Source: Acidobacteriota bacterium | GTDB lineage: Bacteria > Acidobacteriota > Vicinamibacteria > Marinacidobacterales > Marinacidobacteraceae | NCBI GenBank assembly: GCA_009840635.1 | Contig: VXNL01000074.1 | Location: 7,292 to 71,291, forward strand | Length of the DNA: 64,000 nt | Direction: 5' to 3' | Notes under the pieces: model-generated | The model's input: the letters and a program-made list of their open reading frames with translations, nothing else | What the model was told of the DNA's origin: nothing | Database searches by the model: none | Shown here: piece after piece, positions 34,476-43,412 of the stretch | Layout of the letters: every line of letters starts with the position of its first letter | How positions within the stretch are numbered: the first letter of the stretch is position 1 | Translations under genes and position numbers: made by a program

Positions 34476-35750
34476 TCAGTGGCCGGCATCGCCGGCCGCC
34501 AGCATGCTCTGGCGCAGCAGGTCGAGCGCCGCCGTCGCGGTGAGTTGCCGCACGAGCGCCCGATCCCCCGGAAGGCGGAACCGTCGGGCACGGGAGACCG
34601 GGCCGCTGACCGCGACCCAGACGAGGCCCACCGGTTTCTCGGCGCTCCCTCCCCCCGGACCGGCGATCCCGGTGACTGCAACGCCCCAGGTGTTGCGGGA
34701 ACGGCGCCGCGCACCGTCGGCCATTGCCATCGCTACCGGTTCGCTGACCGCTCCGTGCGCAAGAAGCGCTTGTTCGGGAACGGCCAGCAGATCTCGCTTG
34801 ACTTCGTTGGCGTAGGCAACCACTCCCAGATCGAACCAGGCGGAGGACCCCGGAACGCGGGTCACCCGCTCGGTAATCAGCCCCCCGGTGAGTGATTCGG
34901 CAAACGCGGCGCGCTCTCCCCGCCGCTCGAGGAGTCGTCCCACCGCATGCTCGAGATGCTCTCCCGCCGTCCGGCTGAAGACTGCCGGGCCCAGCCGTTC
35001 CGCCATTCGATCCGCGAGCTCGCGGACTTCCGCGGCCCGTCCGTAGGGCCCGGTGACCCGGATCTCGATCTCGCCGCCGGAAGCGAGGATCGCGAGCTGG
35101 TGCGGCGCAGCCCGCGCCGGGGTGAGATCCAGGATCCTCTCCTGCAGGACCGATTCGGGCAGTCCGGCGACCATCAGCGTCTCGCGCACCCCGCCCCCGG
35201 TCCGTCCGGTTTCACGCTCGAGACGCGGCCGTACCTCCGCGTCGAACATCGCGGCCAGTTCCGAGGGCGGCCCCGGCAGAAGCACGAGCCACGCACCGGC
35301 GGCGGTGCGCGCCAGTACCCCCGGTGCGGTCCCCGCGGGATTGGGCAGCGCCGCCGCCCCTTCGGGAATGAGGGCCTGCCGCCGGTTCACCTGCGGCATT
35401 TCGATCCCACGGTTCCGGAAGCGCGCCTCGATGCTCGCCAGCGAGGTCGCATCCTCGACCAGCCGGACCCCCAGGACGCTCGCCGCCGCGAAACGCGTCA
35501 GGTCATCGCTCGTGGGACCGAGCCCGCCGCAGACCAGCACGTACCGGCAGCAGCCCAAGGCCATTCGGAGGGTCTCCTCCAGGAGCGAGTGTTCATCGGG
35601 AGCGACCGCCGAAAAGCGAACGGCCGCCCCCAGGTCCGAGAGCCGCTCCTTGAGCAGCGGAGTGTTGCGGTCCGGGCGGCCGGAGGCGAGAAGTTCGGTG
35701 CCGACCGCGATGATGGCCGCACCGGGCTTCGGACCCTCTCCGCTCGTCAG
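34476..35750 (-). CDS. cinA: CinA-family competence/damage-inducible protein
   Basis: A 424-residue two-domain protein. The N-terminal molybdopterin-binding-like domain starts AAIIAVGTELLASGRPDRNT and contains GGLGPTSDDLT. The C-terminal nicotinamide-nucleotide amidase domain (from about 260) has AESLTGGLI and VTGIAGPGGGS. No ATG, GTG or TTG is available upstream of the conserved N-terminus before an in-frame TGA. CTG at 35750 has a GGGAG ribosome site 8-9 nt ahead and is the best start. Beginning at the first ATG (35564) would delete the first 60 or so residues of the domain. Confidence 0.9.
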   Translation of the reverse strand: MTSGEGPKPGAAIIAVGTELLASGRPDRNTPLLKERLSDLGAAVRFSAVAPDEHSLLEETLRMALGCCRYVLVCGGLGPTSDDLTRFAAASVLGVRLVEDATSLASIEARFRNRGIEMPQVNRRQALIPEGAAALPNPAGTAPGVLARTAAGAWLVLLPGPPSELAAMFDAEVRPRLERETGRTGGGVRETLMVAGLPESVLQERILDLTPARAAPHQLAILASGGEIEIRVTGPYGRAAEVRELADRMAERLGPAVFSRTAGEHLEHAVGRLLERRGERAAFAESLTGGLITERVTRVPGSSAWFDLGVVAYANEVKRDLLAVPEQALLAHGAVSEPVAMAMADGARRRSRNTWGVAVTGIAGPGGGSAEKPVGLVWVAVSGPVSRARRFRLPGDRALVRQLTATAALDLLRQSMLAAGDAGH

Positions 35751-35847
35751 AAGACCGGCTCCCGAAGGACCGCCTCACCCACACGCCGGACGAGCGGGGC
35801 ACTCACGGCGAGAGAGCCGACCCGCGCCGCCCCCAGTTGCACCGGCT

Positions 35848-36882
35848 TCAGATGCCCAGGGCGAGCAGCAGGACGATGCGCACGACACCGCCCGCGACCA
35901 GGTCGTCGGCCATGATGCCGATGCCACCCGGAAGCCTCTCGGCCTGTCGCACGGGAGGCGGTTTCACGATGTCCAGGAAGCGGAAAGCCACGAAGGCGCC
36001 CGCCATCACGAGGACCGACGGGTTGGTGCCGACGAGTGCCAGCCACATCCCGCAGAACTCGTCCACCACGACGGACCGCGGATCCGGCTGCCGTAGATCC
36101 TTCGCGTGGCGCGCCCCGGCCCAGAGGCCGACCGCCACGGCCACGACCAACAGGGTCACGGGAAGGCCGCCCGGCAGGTTCCGCGTCAGCAGGAAGGCGA
36201 CCAGGCCGGCGGCCGCGCCGGCAGTTCCCGGCGCGACCGGAACCCGCCCGATGAACGCGCAGGTCGCAATGAAGGCGGCGAGCCGCGACGGAGCGCTGGC
36301 CGGAAGGGATTCCCCGGCAGGTCCCGGCGTCCCTGCGTCCTCGGTCCACGGCGCGTCCCAGTCGGACGTGTCTTCGGGCCGGAGGGGCAGATCCTCCTGC
36401 CCGGCATCCGCGGCGACGCCTGGCTGCGAACCCGCCGGAACTGGCTTCGGCGAAGCTTCTGGCGGACCGGCGCTCCGGCTCCGACGATCCTCGGCTTCCT
36501 GAAGGCGGCGCTCCACCCGTTCGCGGACTCCCGAGGCCTCCGCGGCGGGAGAGGATGCGCCCTCGTCCTCTGCATCCGACGTCCCGGCCTCGGCGCTCGT
36601 ACGTCCTTCGGCCACGCGCCGCCGGATGGTCGAACTCCAGTGTTCCCCGGCCGAGGGCTCCCGAGAAGGATGGGGCTCGGAGAGCCGTTCCCGATCGCCG
36701 GGGGGATCGGATTCGTCCGCGCCGTGCGCGGCCCGGCGGCGGAGCGCCTCCTCCACCCGCTCGCGAGTGCCGGGCTCCCGAACTCCATCCGCCATCCCGG
36801 CGGGGCCTGCTGCCTGAGCTTCGCCCGGCTGCGGGTCGGGCTTCGCGACGCTGGCCCTTTCTTCCGGAACGGATCCGGTCAC
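35848..36882 (-). CDS. pgpA: Phosphatidylglycerophosphatase A with a long N-terminal extension
   Basis: The C-terminal 160 or so residues are PgpA, an inner-membrane phosphatase producing phosphatidylglycerol: IGRVPVAPGTAGAAAG, VVVDEFCGMWLAL and RFLDIVKPPP with GGIGIMADDLVAGG. Ahead of it lies about 180 residues of charged, disordered sequence containing three similar basic/acidic helices (TRERVEEALRRRAA, TIRRRVAEGR, VRERVERRLQEAE). The GTG at 36882 is favoured by a GGAGAGG ribosome site; GTG at 36954 or ATG at 36795 are alternatives. First gene before cinA-thpR. Confidence 0.85.
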   Translation of the reverse strand: MTGSVPEERASVAKPDPQPGEAQAAGPAGMADGVREPGTRERVEEALRRRAAHGADESDPPGDRERLSEPHPSREPSAGEHWSSTIRRRVAEGRTSAEAGTSDAEDEGASSPAAEASGVRERVERRLQEAEDRRSRSAGPPEASPKPVPAGSQPGVAADAGQEDLPLRPEDTSDWDAPWTEDAGTPGPAGESLPASAPSRLAAFIATCAFIGRVPVAPGTAGAAAGLVAFLLTRNLPGGLPVTLLVVAVAVGLWAGARHAKDLRQPDPRSVVVDEFCGMWLALVGTNPSVLVMAGAFVAFRFLDIVKPPPVRQAERLPGGIGIMADDLVAGGVVRIVLLLALGI

Positions 36883-36977
36883 GCCCTCTCCCCGATCGTC
36901 CGGGCTCACGGAGCGGGACCGGGGAAAGCACGAATCATGGGTCGAACCCTGCACCGGAGTGGGTGAGGAACAGCGAA

Positions 36978-36985
36978 ACTATACT
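36978..36985. promoter_or_regulatory. Overlapping divergent -10 boxes (pgpA / ftcD)
   Basis: ACTATACT reads TATACT on plus (36980-36985) and TATAGT on minus (36983-36978). It is the only AT-rich hexamer pair between the two divergent genes. No clear -35 elements. Confidence 0.4.
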
Positions 36986-37046
36986 GCCGGCTCCCGGGAA
37001 CCAACGGCCGGATTTCCCCCCGAACAGGCCCGGCTAGGAGAGCTGG

Positions 37047-37967
37047 ATGGGCAACGACTCACCGGCGCCGAACAACCTGCTCGAGGCGGTCCCGAACTTC
37101 AGTGAGGGACGGTCCCAACCGACTCTCCGCCGCCTGGTGGAGGCGGCGGGACCGCCGCTTCTCGACCTGCATGCGGACGCTTCCCACCATCGCTCCGTCC
37201 TGACCCTCGCCGGAAGCGCCTCGCAACTGCGTTCCTCCGCGCGTTCGCTCTTCGAGACCGCCGTCCGCCGCATCGACCTGCGGCGCCACCGGGGCGAGCA
37301 CCCGCGCATCGGCGCGCTCGACGTCCTCCCGATCGTCCCGCTGGGAGGGACCACCATGGACCGCGCGGTGCGCCTGGCCGTCTCGCTGGCCGAAGAAATC
37401 GGCTCCGACCACTCGGTTCCCGTCTTCCTCTACGGGGAAGCCGAGCCCGGCCGGCGCACCCTCCCGCAGATTCGCCGAGGCGGACTTCGCGGCCTCGCGG
37501 AGCGCCTCGCCCGGGGGGAGATTCGTTCCGACTACGGCCCGCCCTCCCTGCACCCGTCGGCCGGGGGCATCGCCGTCGGTGCAAGGCGGCCACTCATCGC
37601 GTTCAACGTCAACCTCGAGACGTCCGACGCGGGAATCGCGCGGGCCATCGCCGGGCGGATCAGGACGAGCGCGGGAGGTCTTCCCGCGCTCAGGGCTCTC
37701 GGAGTGCGACAGGCCGATCCCGCGAGCCGCCGGGTCCTCGCCCAGGTCTCGATGAACCTGCTGGACTGGCACCGGACCTCCCTGGCTGACGCGTTCCGCC
37801 GCGTGCTGGCAGAGGCGGGGGCGGCCGGTACCGGAGTCGTCCATTCGGAAATCGTCGGACTCGTTCCCCGCGCCGCGACCTGGCCGGGGATGGAAATGGA
37901 AATCGCGCTCCGGGAGCCGGCCCGAACCATCGAGGGGGTCTACCAGTCTGTGGTGAGACCCACGTGA
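37047..37967 (+). CDS. ftcD: Glutamate formimidoyltransferase
   Basis: A 306-residue folate enzyme of histidine degradation transferring the formimino group from formiminoglutamate to tetrahydrofolate. Characteristic segments: LLEAVPNFSEGR, DLHADASHHRSVLT, GEHPRIGALDVLPIVPL and FNVNLET. Only the transferase domain is present, not the cyclodeaminase. The ATG has a strong ribosome site (AGGAGAGCTGG). The last seven codons (QSVVRPT) and the stop lie inside repeat element copy 3, so the native C-terminus has been replaced. No hut genes are adjacent. Confidence 0.9.
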   Translation: MGNDSPAPNNLLEAVPNFSEGRSQPTLRRLVEAAGPPLLDLHADASHHRSVLTLAGSASQLRSSARSLFETAVRRIDLRRHRGEHPRIGALDVLPIVPLGGTTMDRAVRLAVSLAEEIGSDHSVPVFLYGEAEPGRRTLPQIRRGGLRGLAERLARGEIRSDYGPPSLHPSAGGIAVGARRPLIAFNVNLETSDAGIARAIAGRIRTSAGGLPALRALGVRQADPASRRVLAQVSMNLLDWHRTSLADAFRRVLAEAGAAGTGVVHSEIVGLVPRAATWPGMEMEIALREPARTIEGVYQSVVRPT

Positions 37968-38158
37968 GCGCCGAGAGCGGCGAGGCCCAGTTCTCCCGGT
38001 GGGGCCAGTCCTCCCGGTGGGGGCCCGGCTGACAGGGCGCGTGAGGGAGGAATACCGGGCGTATTCCGACCGAAACGCAACGATGAGGGCCGCGCAGCGG
38101 CCCGGTTCAGACGGGATGCATCGCCGTTCGAATGCCGCGTGGGTTTGGCCACACGCTG
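37944..38158 (+). repeat. Structured interspersed element, copy 3
   Basis: 215 bp: the basic element plus two tandem 18-bp units (37987-38004 and 38005-38022, the second with one base change). Ends CAGTCTGTGG and the matching CCACACGCTG. Variable stem GGGCCGC-GCA-GCGGCCC; GGAATAC-CGGGC-GTATTCC and ACGG/CCGT around GATGCATCG are conserved. The left end overlaps the ftcD coding end. Confidence 0.9.
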
Positions 38159-38188
38159 GTAGGCTGCCCACGCCGTGGAGCCGCCAAC

Positions 38189-38680
38189 GTGAAGTGCCCG
38201 TACTGCGGCAATCCCGAAGACCGGGTCGTGGATTCCCGCGAGAGCCGGGAAGGAGAGGTCATTCGCCGCCGGCGCGAGTGCATCCGATGCGGGAAGCGGT
38301 TCACCAGCTATGAAGCGGTGGAGGAAATCCCGTGCATGGTCGTCAAGAAGAACGGCGACCGGGAGGTCTTCGACCGGGACAAGGTGCTGTCGGGACTCAA
38401 GAAGGCGTGCGGAACGCGGGTCGCCGAGGAGAAGATCGGGGCCATCGCCGACCGTGTGGGTGCGCTCGTGGCCAAGAGCCCCGACCGGGAACTCAGCGCC
38501 GCCGAAATCGGGGAAGTCCTGATGGAGGAGCTGAAGCGGGAGGACCACGTGGCCTTCGTCCGCTTCGCGTCGGTGTACCGCGACTTCCAGGACACCCGCG
38601 ATTTCGTGAAGGAGGTTCAGGACCTCCTGCGCAAACGGACGCCCTCGAAGCGCCGGAAGAAGGTTCGAACAGCTCGGTGA
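38189..38680 (+). CDS. nrdR: Transcriptional repressor NrdR
   Basis: A 163-residue regulator of ribonucleotide reductase genes. The N-terminal zinc ribbon has CPYC and CIRC with VIRRRRECIRCGKRFT, and the ATP-cone (about 48-138) starts VVKKNGDREVFDRDKV. The C-terminal basic tail (TPSKRRKKVRTAR) is slightly longer than usual. GTG start at 38189 with GGAG 9 nt upstream. It lies 31 bp after repeat copy 3 and ahead of the sigma-factor operon. Confidence 0.95.
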   Translation: MKCPYCGNPEDRVVDSRESREGEVIRRRRECIRCGKRFTSYEAVEEIPCMVVKKNGDREVFDRDKVLSGLKKACGTRVAEEKIGAIADRVGALVAKSPDRELSAAEIGEVLMEELKREDHVAFVRFASVYRDFQDTRDFVKEVQDLLRKRTPSKRRKKVRTAR

Positions 38681-38806
38681 ATCGGAAGTCCGGCGAAGTT
38701 CTCACCCCGGCAAGACTCGGAAATCCCAGGTTCCGAGGAGTCGAGAACCGGCGAAGGCCGGGTTTCGTTATGTTCGGTTGACGGGGAGAAGACCGAAGCG
38801 CCGCCA

Positions 38807-39406
38807 TTGGATTCCCCCGTACAAATCTCCGATGCCCAACTCGTCACCCAGTGCCTGTCCGGCCATGAGGACGGGTGGCGTACGTTCGTGGACCGATTCC
38901 GGACGCCCGTCTGGCACATCGCGTTTCGCTTCGCCGCAACGCCCGACGATGCTGATGAACTCACCCAGGACGTCTTCGTGCGGCTCGTGAACGTGTTGCC
39001 CAGCTATCGCCCGAGCGGAGCTCTGGGCGCCTGGGTGCGGCAGGTGGCAACCAACGTGGCCATCGACGCCTACCGGCGGCGCCGCCGGACTCCGCTGCTC
39101 GTATCCGACGAGGAGATGCCGGAAGCTCCCGTACCGACCGCCTGGCAGCCGGACGCGATCGCCGAACGGCGTGAAGAGGCCGCGAGGATCAGGGCGCTCG
39201 TGGACCGCATGCCGCCCGAGTTGTCGGAGCCGCTCATCCTGCGCGATCTCATGGACTGCGACTATCCCGAGATCGCGGAGCGGCTGGACATCCCGCTCGG
39301 TACCGTGAAGTCCCGCATCCACCGGGCCCGTCAGACTCTCGCGCGAGCCCGGCGCACCTTGGGCCGCGGCGGATCCGTCCGGATCGGCGGGGGAGGCGGC
39401 CGGTGA
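38807..39406 (+). CDS. ECF-type RNA polymerase sigma factor
   Basis: A 199-residue group IV sigma factor. Region 2 is visible in PVWHIAFRFAATPDDADELTQDVF and ATNVAIDAYRRRRR, region 4 in MPPELSEPLILRDLMDCDYPEIAERLDIPLGTVKSRIHRAR split across about residues 140-180. It begins at TTG (38807). Its stop overlaps the start of an anti-sigma-like gene (GTGA), and four more overlapped genes follow, so it probably controls an envelope-related regulon that includes its own operon. Confidence 0.9.
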   Translation: MDSPVQISDAQLVTQCLSGHEDGWRTFVDRFRTPVWHIAFRFAATPDDADELTQDVFVRLVNVLPSYRPSGALGAWVRQVATNVAIDAYRRRRRTPLLVSDEEMPEAPVPTAWQPDAIAERREEAARIRALVDRMPPELSEPLILRDLMDCDYPEIAERLDIPLGTVKSRIHRARQTLARARRTLGRGGSVRIGGGGGR

Positions 39407-40008
39407 CAGCCGCTCGTTCGGACGACCGCTTCCGGGACCTGGCGTCCGCCCTCGCCGCGGGGGAACTGGACTCGTCCGAAGCCCAGCGGGTACGCGCCCG
39501 GCTGGCGGAGGATCCCGACCTCGCCCGTCTCTACGGCGAGATTCGGGCGGTGCGCCGGAGTCTCGACGACTTCGCCGCCGGGGCGGCAACGCCGCCGCCG
39601 GGCCTCGAGGGACGCATCCTGGCCGCGACGCTGCCGGCGTTCCGCTCGCTCTACGTGCGGAGGACGCACTACTGGCCGACCTGGCTCGCGGCAGCCGCCG
39701 CGGCCGCCATGCTGCTGTTCTTCCAGCCGCCGCTGGTCCGGGGAGCGCTCGATTCGCTTCCCCGGGCATCGGACGGGGTCAGCAGTCTGCGGGCAGCCGC
39801 GAATCGTCACACCGATCGGGCGCTGGCCGAATTCGGCGTGCTCCGCGCCTCGGTTTCCTTCGCGCTGGAAGACCAGATGGACCGGCTGGAGGACCGGCTT
39901 CGGGACCTGGAACGGGCAACCCGTCACCGCGACGCACTGTTGGCCGCTCCCGAATCGGATCCCGGCCCGGCCTCCACCGACGACCCGCAAGGAGAAGTCG
40001 CCCCATGA
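39403..40008 (+). CDS. Anti-sigma-factor-like membrane protein
   Basis: A 201-residue protein with the usual anti-sigma layout: an N-terminal cytoplasmic helical domain (DRFRDLASALAAGELDSSEA...ARLAEDPDLARLYGEI), one transmembrane helix (about 89-106) and a periplasmic coiled coil (DQMDRLEDRLRDLERA). The zinc H-X3-C-X2-C motif of ZAS-type anti-sigma factors is absent, so sigma binding is inferred from position and shape. GTG start overlaps the sigma gene stop; its stop overlaps the next ATG. Confidence 0.7.
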   Translation: MTAARSDDRFRDLASALAAGELDSSEAQRVRARLAEDPDLARLYGEIRAVRRSLDDFAAGAATPPPGLEGRILAATLPAFRSLYVRRTHYWPTWLAAAAAAAMLLFFQPPLVRGALDSLPRASDGVSSLRAAANRHTDRALAEFGVLRASVSFALEDQMDRLEDRLRDLERATRHRDALLAAPESDPGPASTDDPQGEVAP

Positions 40009-40538
40009 ACCGTTCACCGGGACTCGCTGGAGTCCTCTCCGTGCTGTTCCCCGGCCTCGGTCATCTCTATGCCGGAGCCACGGCGCGCGGCCTGGCGCTC
40101 GCGGGGGCGTTCATCGCCCTCCTGCAGGAGGAACTCGTTCCCTTCGTGCTGGCCGTGTGGATCTTCGGGATCGTGAACGCAATCCGGACCGCGGAGGAGA
40201 TCGTGCGAGCGCATGCCGAAGGCCGGCCCGCGGCCGTCTCGCTCGATCGGAACTGGGCCACCGGACTGATGGCGGCCGGCGTGCTCGCGACGCTCGCTCT
40301 CATTCCCGACCTCGAGTGGGCCCTGAGGTTCTGGCCGCTCCTGCTGGTCTGGGTCGGATTCCGGCTCTACCAGGGACAGCCCGTGATCCCCGGATCCGCC
40401 GGTGCGCCGGCGGGGACTTCGGGGGCCGTCCCGCCGGCCGAAGCGGCGGATACGGCGCGGGCTGCGGGTCCGCCCCCCGCTCCACCCGCACCGGAGCACG
40501 GCCCGCCCCTGGCCCGGACGGACGAGGAGGCGGACTAG
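40005..40538 (+). CDS. Small polytopic membrane protein with TM2-like N-terminus
   Basis: A 177-residue protein starting LAGVLSVLFPGLGHLYAG, the motif of TM2/DUF6677-like membrane proteins, with about three hydrophobic helices (to about residue 120) and a disordered proline/alanine-rich tail. No catalytic motif. Starts at ATG overlapping the anti-sigma-like stop. The third helix (WALRFWPLLLVWVGFRLY) resembles the LiaF-type helix in the next gene. Confidence 0.65.
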   Translation: MNRSPGLAGVLSVLFPGLGHLYAGATARGLALAGAFIALLQEELVPFVLAVWIFGIVNAIRTAEEIVRAHAEGRPAAVSLDRNWATGLMAAGVLATLALIPDLEWALRFWPLLLVWVGFRLYQGQPVIPGSAGAPAGTSGAVPPAEAADTARAAGPPPAPPAPEHGPPLARTDEEAD

Positions 40539-40540
40539 AC

Positions 40541-40741
40541 GTGGCTCGCAACGACAACTGGTCAGGACCGATCCTGATCGTCATCGGAATCGTCTTCCTG
40601 CTGTCCAACCTCGACATCGTCGATCTGGGCGATCTCCTTCGCTTCTGGCCGCTCATCCTGATCGCGGTCGGCGCGCGGCTGGTGTTTCGCGACCGCGGCT
40701 CCGGTTCGGGATCGTCATCCGGCCCCCCGCCCCCTCCGTGA
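40541..40741 (+). CDS. DUF5668 / LiaF-like transmembrane protein
   Basis: A 66-residue two-helix protein (ILIVIGIVFLLSNL and LLRFWPLILIAVGARLVF) matching the small DUF5668 domain found at the N-terminus of LiaF-type stress proteins, with a Gly/Ser/Pro tail. GTG start at 40541 with GAGGAGGCGG ahead; the stop overlaps the next GTG. Role inferred from operon context only. Confidence 0.65.
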   Translation: MARNDNWSGPILIVIGIVFLLSNLDIVDLGDLLRFWPLILIAVGARLVFRDRGSGSGSSSGPPPPP

Positions 40742-42447
40742 CGGACCCGGGAGCGGCGGCAAACCCGCCACGTTCCGGGAGCGGGTGCGGCATCGCGTTC
40801 GGAATCGGGCTGATCCTGGCGGGAGGCCTTTTCCTCTGGGTCAACCTCACGGACACGCCCCTCGCGCTGCTTCTCCTCGACGCCCTGCCGCTGGCTGCAG
40901 TCTGGTGGCCGCTCCTGCTGGTGGCGTGGGGCGCCTGGAAGGTCATCACCCGACTGCGGACCGGTCGGGCCGGACTGGGATTCGGGGAGGTCTTCCTCAT
41001 GCTGTTGTTCATCCTCGGCGGCACCGTCTTCACGCTGGCCCAGCGCGCCATCGAGAGCCAGGGGTTGGAGCCCCGCCTGACGGAAGTACGGCGTCTGATC
41101 GAACAGCAGTCGGGATCGTTTCCCGTCCATGCCTTCGTCACGGAAGAGTCCGTTTCGCTTGCGGCCGAGGGAGAGGTGGAGATCCTGATTTCGCTGCCGG
41201 CCGGCAACATCCGGGTGGAAGCGGCTTCCGCCGCGGATACCGCCGCCCCCGTGACCCCCGTTCCGGAGTCGGACGGCCAGGAGGTGCCCGGCGCGGCGGG
41301 AATCGAGGGCCGGCTGCAGCTCGTGAAGCGCGTGTGGGCCACCGACGGCCAGGCGGCCGCCGCGCGGGCCGCTGCCGTACGGCTCCGCACCGGCCCCCTT
41401 GACCCCGCAACGCGGCAGTTTCCTGTCCGGGTCGAAGACTCCGGGACGTCCGAAGTGGCGCTCGAGCTGCTCGCGACGCTCCCTCCGGGGGTGCGGATCT
41501 CCGCCTTTACCGACGAAGGATGGGTGCGGGTGGACGGTCCGTTCGCCCGGGTGGAAGCCCGCACCGATGACGGTCCCGTAGAGGTCCGGGGCGCGGGAGG
41601 CCCCGTCGCGCTCACGGTGCGCAACGGGACGGCCTGGGCCTCGGGGATCGCGGGTGCGCTCTCGATCGAGGCGGAGCGCGCGCCTGTCGAAGTGGATGGA
41701 GTCGCGGGGAGCCTGGCGGTCGATGCGGAGGGCGCTCCGGTGTGGATCTCGGGAGCGGAGTCCTCCGTCACCGTTCGCGGGCGAAACGCGCCCGTTGCGG
41801 TTGAGGACTCGTTCGGACCGATCGAGGTCGTGACCCGCATCTCTCCCATCCGTCTGGACCGGATCGGCGGTTCCGCGGTCCTGCGCTCCGAGTTCGGCGA
41901 CGTCGTGGCCACCTCCATCGAAGGGCCGCTCGAGATCCGGACCGACTCCGCCGACCTCGAAGTAAGGAGGGCGCGTTCCGGAGTGGATGTTCAGGCGGCC
42001 GGTGGATCGCTGGTTCTCGACGAGGTCGCGGGCGCGCTCACGGTGGCCAGCGGCCGCGGCGACGTGCGGGCGTCGCGACTGTTCGGACCGGCGACCTTCA
42101 CGGGCGACGCCGGGGGCATCACGGTGCGAGGATTCGCGGACGCCCTGTCGGTCCTGAGTGGAGACGCCGAGGTGGACGTCGCCACGGACGCACTCGGTGG
42201 AGAGGTCGGCCTCGTGACGGAGCGCGGGGATGTCCGGTTGGCGCTGCCGTCCGCGGGATCCTTCTCCCTTGCCGCCGAGACCGGCGGCGGCGACGTCGAT
42301 AGCGAGTTCACCCTGGAGCGGCGCGAGGCGGACGGGAGGTCACGATGGGAAGGCCGCGCGGGGGCCGGGGCCGAACGGGTGACGATTTCGACCGAGGGAG
42401 GCGACATCACGGTGCGGGCGCATCCCCCCGCAGGGGGAGACCGGTGA
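40738..42447 (+). CDS. Membrane-anchored DUF4097 beta-helix protein
   Basis: A 569-residue protein: two or three N-terminal transmembrane helices (about 20-95, including a LiaF-like WWPLLLVAWGAWKV), then a large extracytoplasmic region of short repeated strands (VRVDGPFARVEARTDDGPVEV, ALTVRNGTAWASGI and so on) typical of DUF4097 right-handed beta-helix domains. It could sense or scaffold envelope components. GTG start overlaps the previous gene, and its stop overlaps the next GTG. It is about twice the size of an ordinary DUF4097 domain. Confidence 0.75.
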   Translation: MTDPGAAANPPRSGSGCGIAFGIGLILAGGLFLWVNLTDTPLALLLLDALPLAAVWWPLLLVAWGAWKVITRLRTGRAGLGFGEVFLMLLFILGGTVFTLAQRAIESQGLEPRLTEVRRLIEQQSGSFPVHAFVTEESVSLAAEGEVEILISLPAGNIRVEAASAADTAAPVTPVPESDGQEVPGAAGIEGRLQLVKRVWATDGQAAAARAAAVRLRTGPLDPATRQFPVRVEDSGTSEVALELLATLPPGVRISAFTDEGWVRVDGPFARVEARTDDGPVEVRGAGGPVALTVRNGTAWASGIAGALSIEAERAPVEVDGVAGSLAVDAEGAPVWISGAESSVTVRGRNAPVAVEDSFGPIEVVTRISPIRLDRIGGSAVLRSEFGDVVATSIEGPLEIRTDSADLEVRRARSGVDVQAAGGSLVLDEVAGALTVASGRGDVRASRLFGPATFTGDAGGITVRGFADALSVLSGDAEVDVATDALGGEVGLVTERGDVRLALPSAGSFSLAAETGGGDVDSEFTLERREADGRSRWEGRAGAGAERVTISTEGGDITVRAHPPAGGDR

Positions 42448-43364
42448 GGCGTTCCGTTCCCGTTCTCGTCGCCGTCCTGGCGGTGCCGGGCGTTTTGTGG
42501 TGGGGCTGTCTTCCCGGCGTCGATCAGACATCGGTGGAGACGATCCGCCAGCCCGGAGCCCCCGAGCTCGCGATCCGCCTCGATCGCGGTTCGGTGATCG
42601 TCCGGGAACACCTCGGCGCCGAGTTCGAGATCGAGGTCTGGCGAACCGCCCAGGCGCCTTCCCGGGAAGCCGCCCGGGCGGCGCTCGAAGCCCTCGTCGT
42701 CGATTTCGAGCGCGACCCGGATTCGGGCGCCCTGACCGTCACCGGCCGCAGCGCCGCGGCCGGGACCTTTCGGCCGTGGGAAGAACTCGCTCTCAGCCTG
42801 AGGATCGCCGTCCCGCCGGGCACGGCGGTGGATGCCCGGACCGGTTCCGGGAGGATCGAACTGGAGGGCCTCACCGGCCCCACGCGGGCGACCTCAGCCT
42901 CCGGCCGCATTGCCGCCAACGACCTCTGGTCGCCGGCGGGGCGGGCGGCGGAGCCGATCCGGCTACGCACCGCGGACGGCCGGATCGCGGCGCAGGGCCT
43001 CGAGGGGCACGTCCGGGCCGAAAGCGGAGACGGGCGCATCGAGCTCGAGGGACGACTGCAAGAGGTCACCGCGGTGACGAGCGACGGACGTATCGAGATC
43101 GACGTCCGCGGGGGTGGTCCCCCGCCGACTGGCGAGTGGTATCTGCGGACGGGGAGCGGCCCGGTGCGGCTCACCCTGCCGCGAATCACGGACGCCGTGG
43201 TGACGGCCGTGGGAAGGCCGGACTCCGATGACCGCCGCGACGTTTCCGACTGGCAGCGGGAGGGGCCGTTGGCGCTCGCCACGCTGGGCGATGGGTCGGG
43301 ACCGCGCATCCACCTGCGGACGGGTGACGGCTCGGTCCGGGTGAGGGTCGCCGACCGGAACTGA
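42444..43364 (+). CDS. DUF4097-family lipoprotein
   Basis: A 306-residue exported protein with a signal sequence ending VLWWGC, a possible lipobox, then a DUF4097 beta-helix (LAIRLDRGSVIVREHLG, ARTGSGRIELEGL, RLRTADGRIAAQGL, IRLRTGDGSVRVRV-like rungs). GTG start in a GTGA overlap; last gene of the sigma-factor operon. It is a shorter soluble counterpart of the preceding protein and may pair with it at the envelope. Confidence 0.7.
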   Translation: MRRSVPVLVAVLAVPGVLWWGCLPGVDQTSVETIRQPGAPELAIRLDRGSVIVREHLGAEFEIEVWRTAQAPSREAARAALEALVVDFERDPDSGALTVTGRSAAAGTFRPWEELALSLRIAVPPGTAVDARTGSGRIELEGLTGPTRATSASGRIAANDLWSPAGRAAEPIRLRTADGRIAAQGLEGHVRAESGDGRIELEGRLQEVTAVTSDGRIEIDVRGGGPPPTGEWYLRTGSGPVRLTLPRITDAVVTAVGRPDSDDRRDVSDWQREGPLALATLGDGSGPRIHLRTGDGSVRVRVADRN

Positions 43365-43412
43365 TCCCGGGCAGCGGCCCGATTCCGGCCCGGACTGTCG
43401 CCGCGCGGCGGT

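Noticed and set aside
35747..36931. Alternative frame through pgpA ending at the TGA that overlaps the cinA CTG
   Set aside because: Out of frame with the conserved PgpA domain and compositionally a shadow (Arg/Gly-rich).
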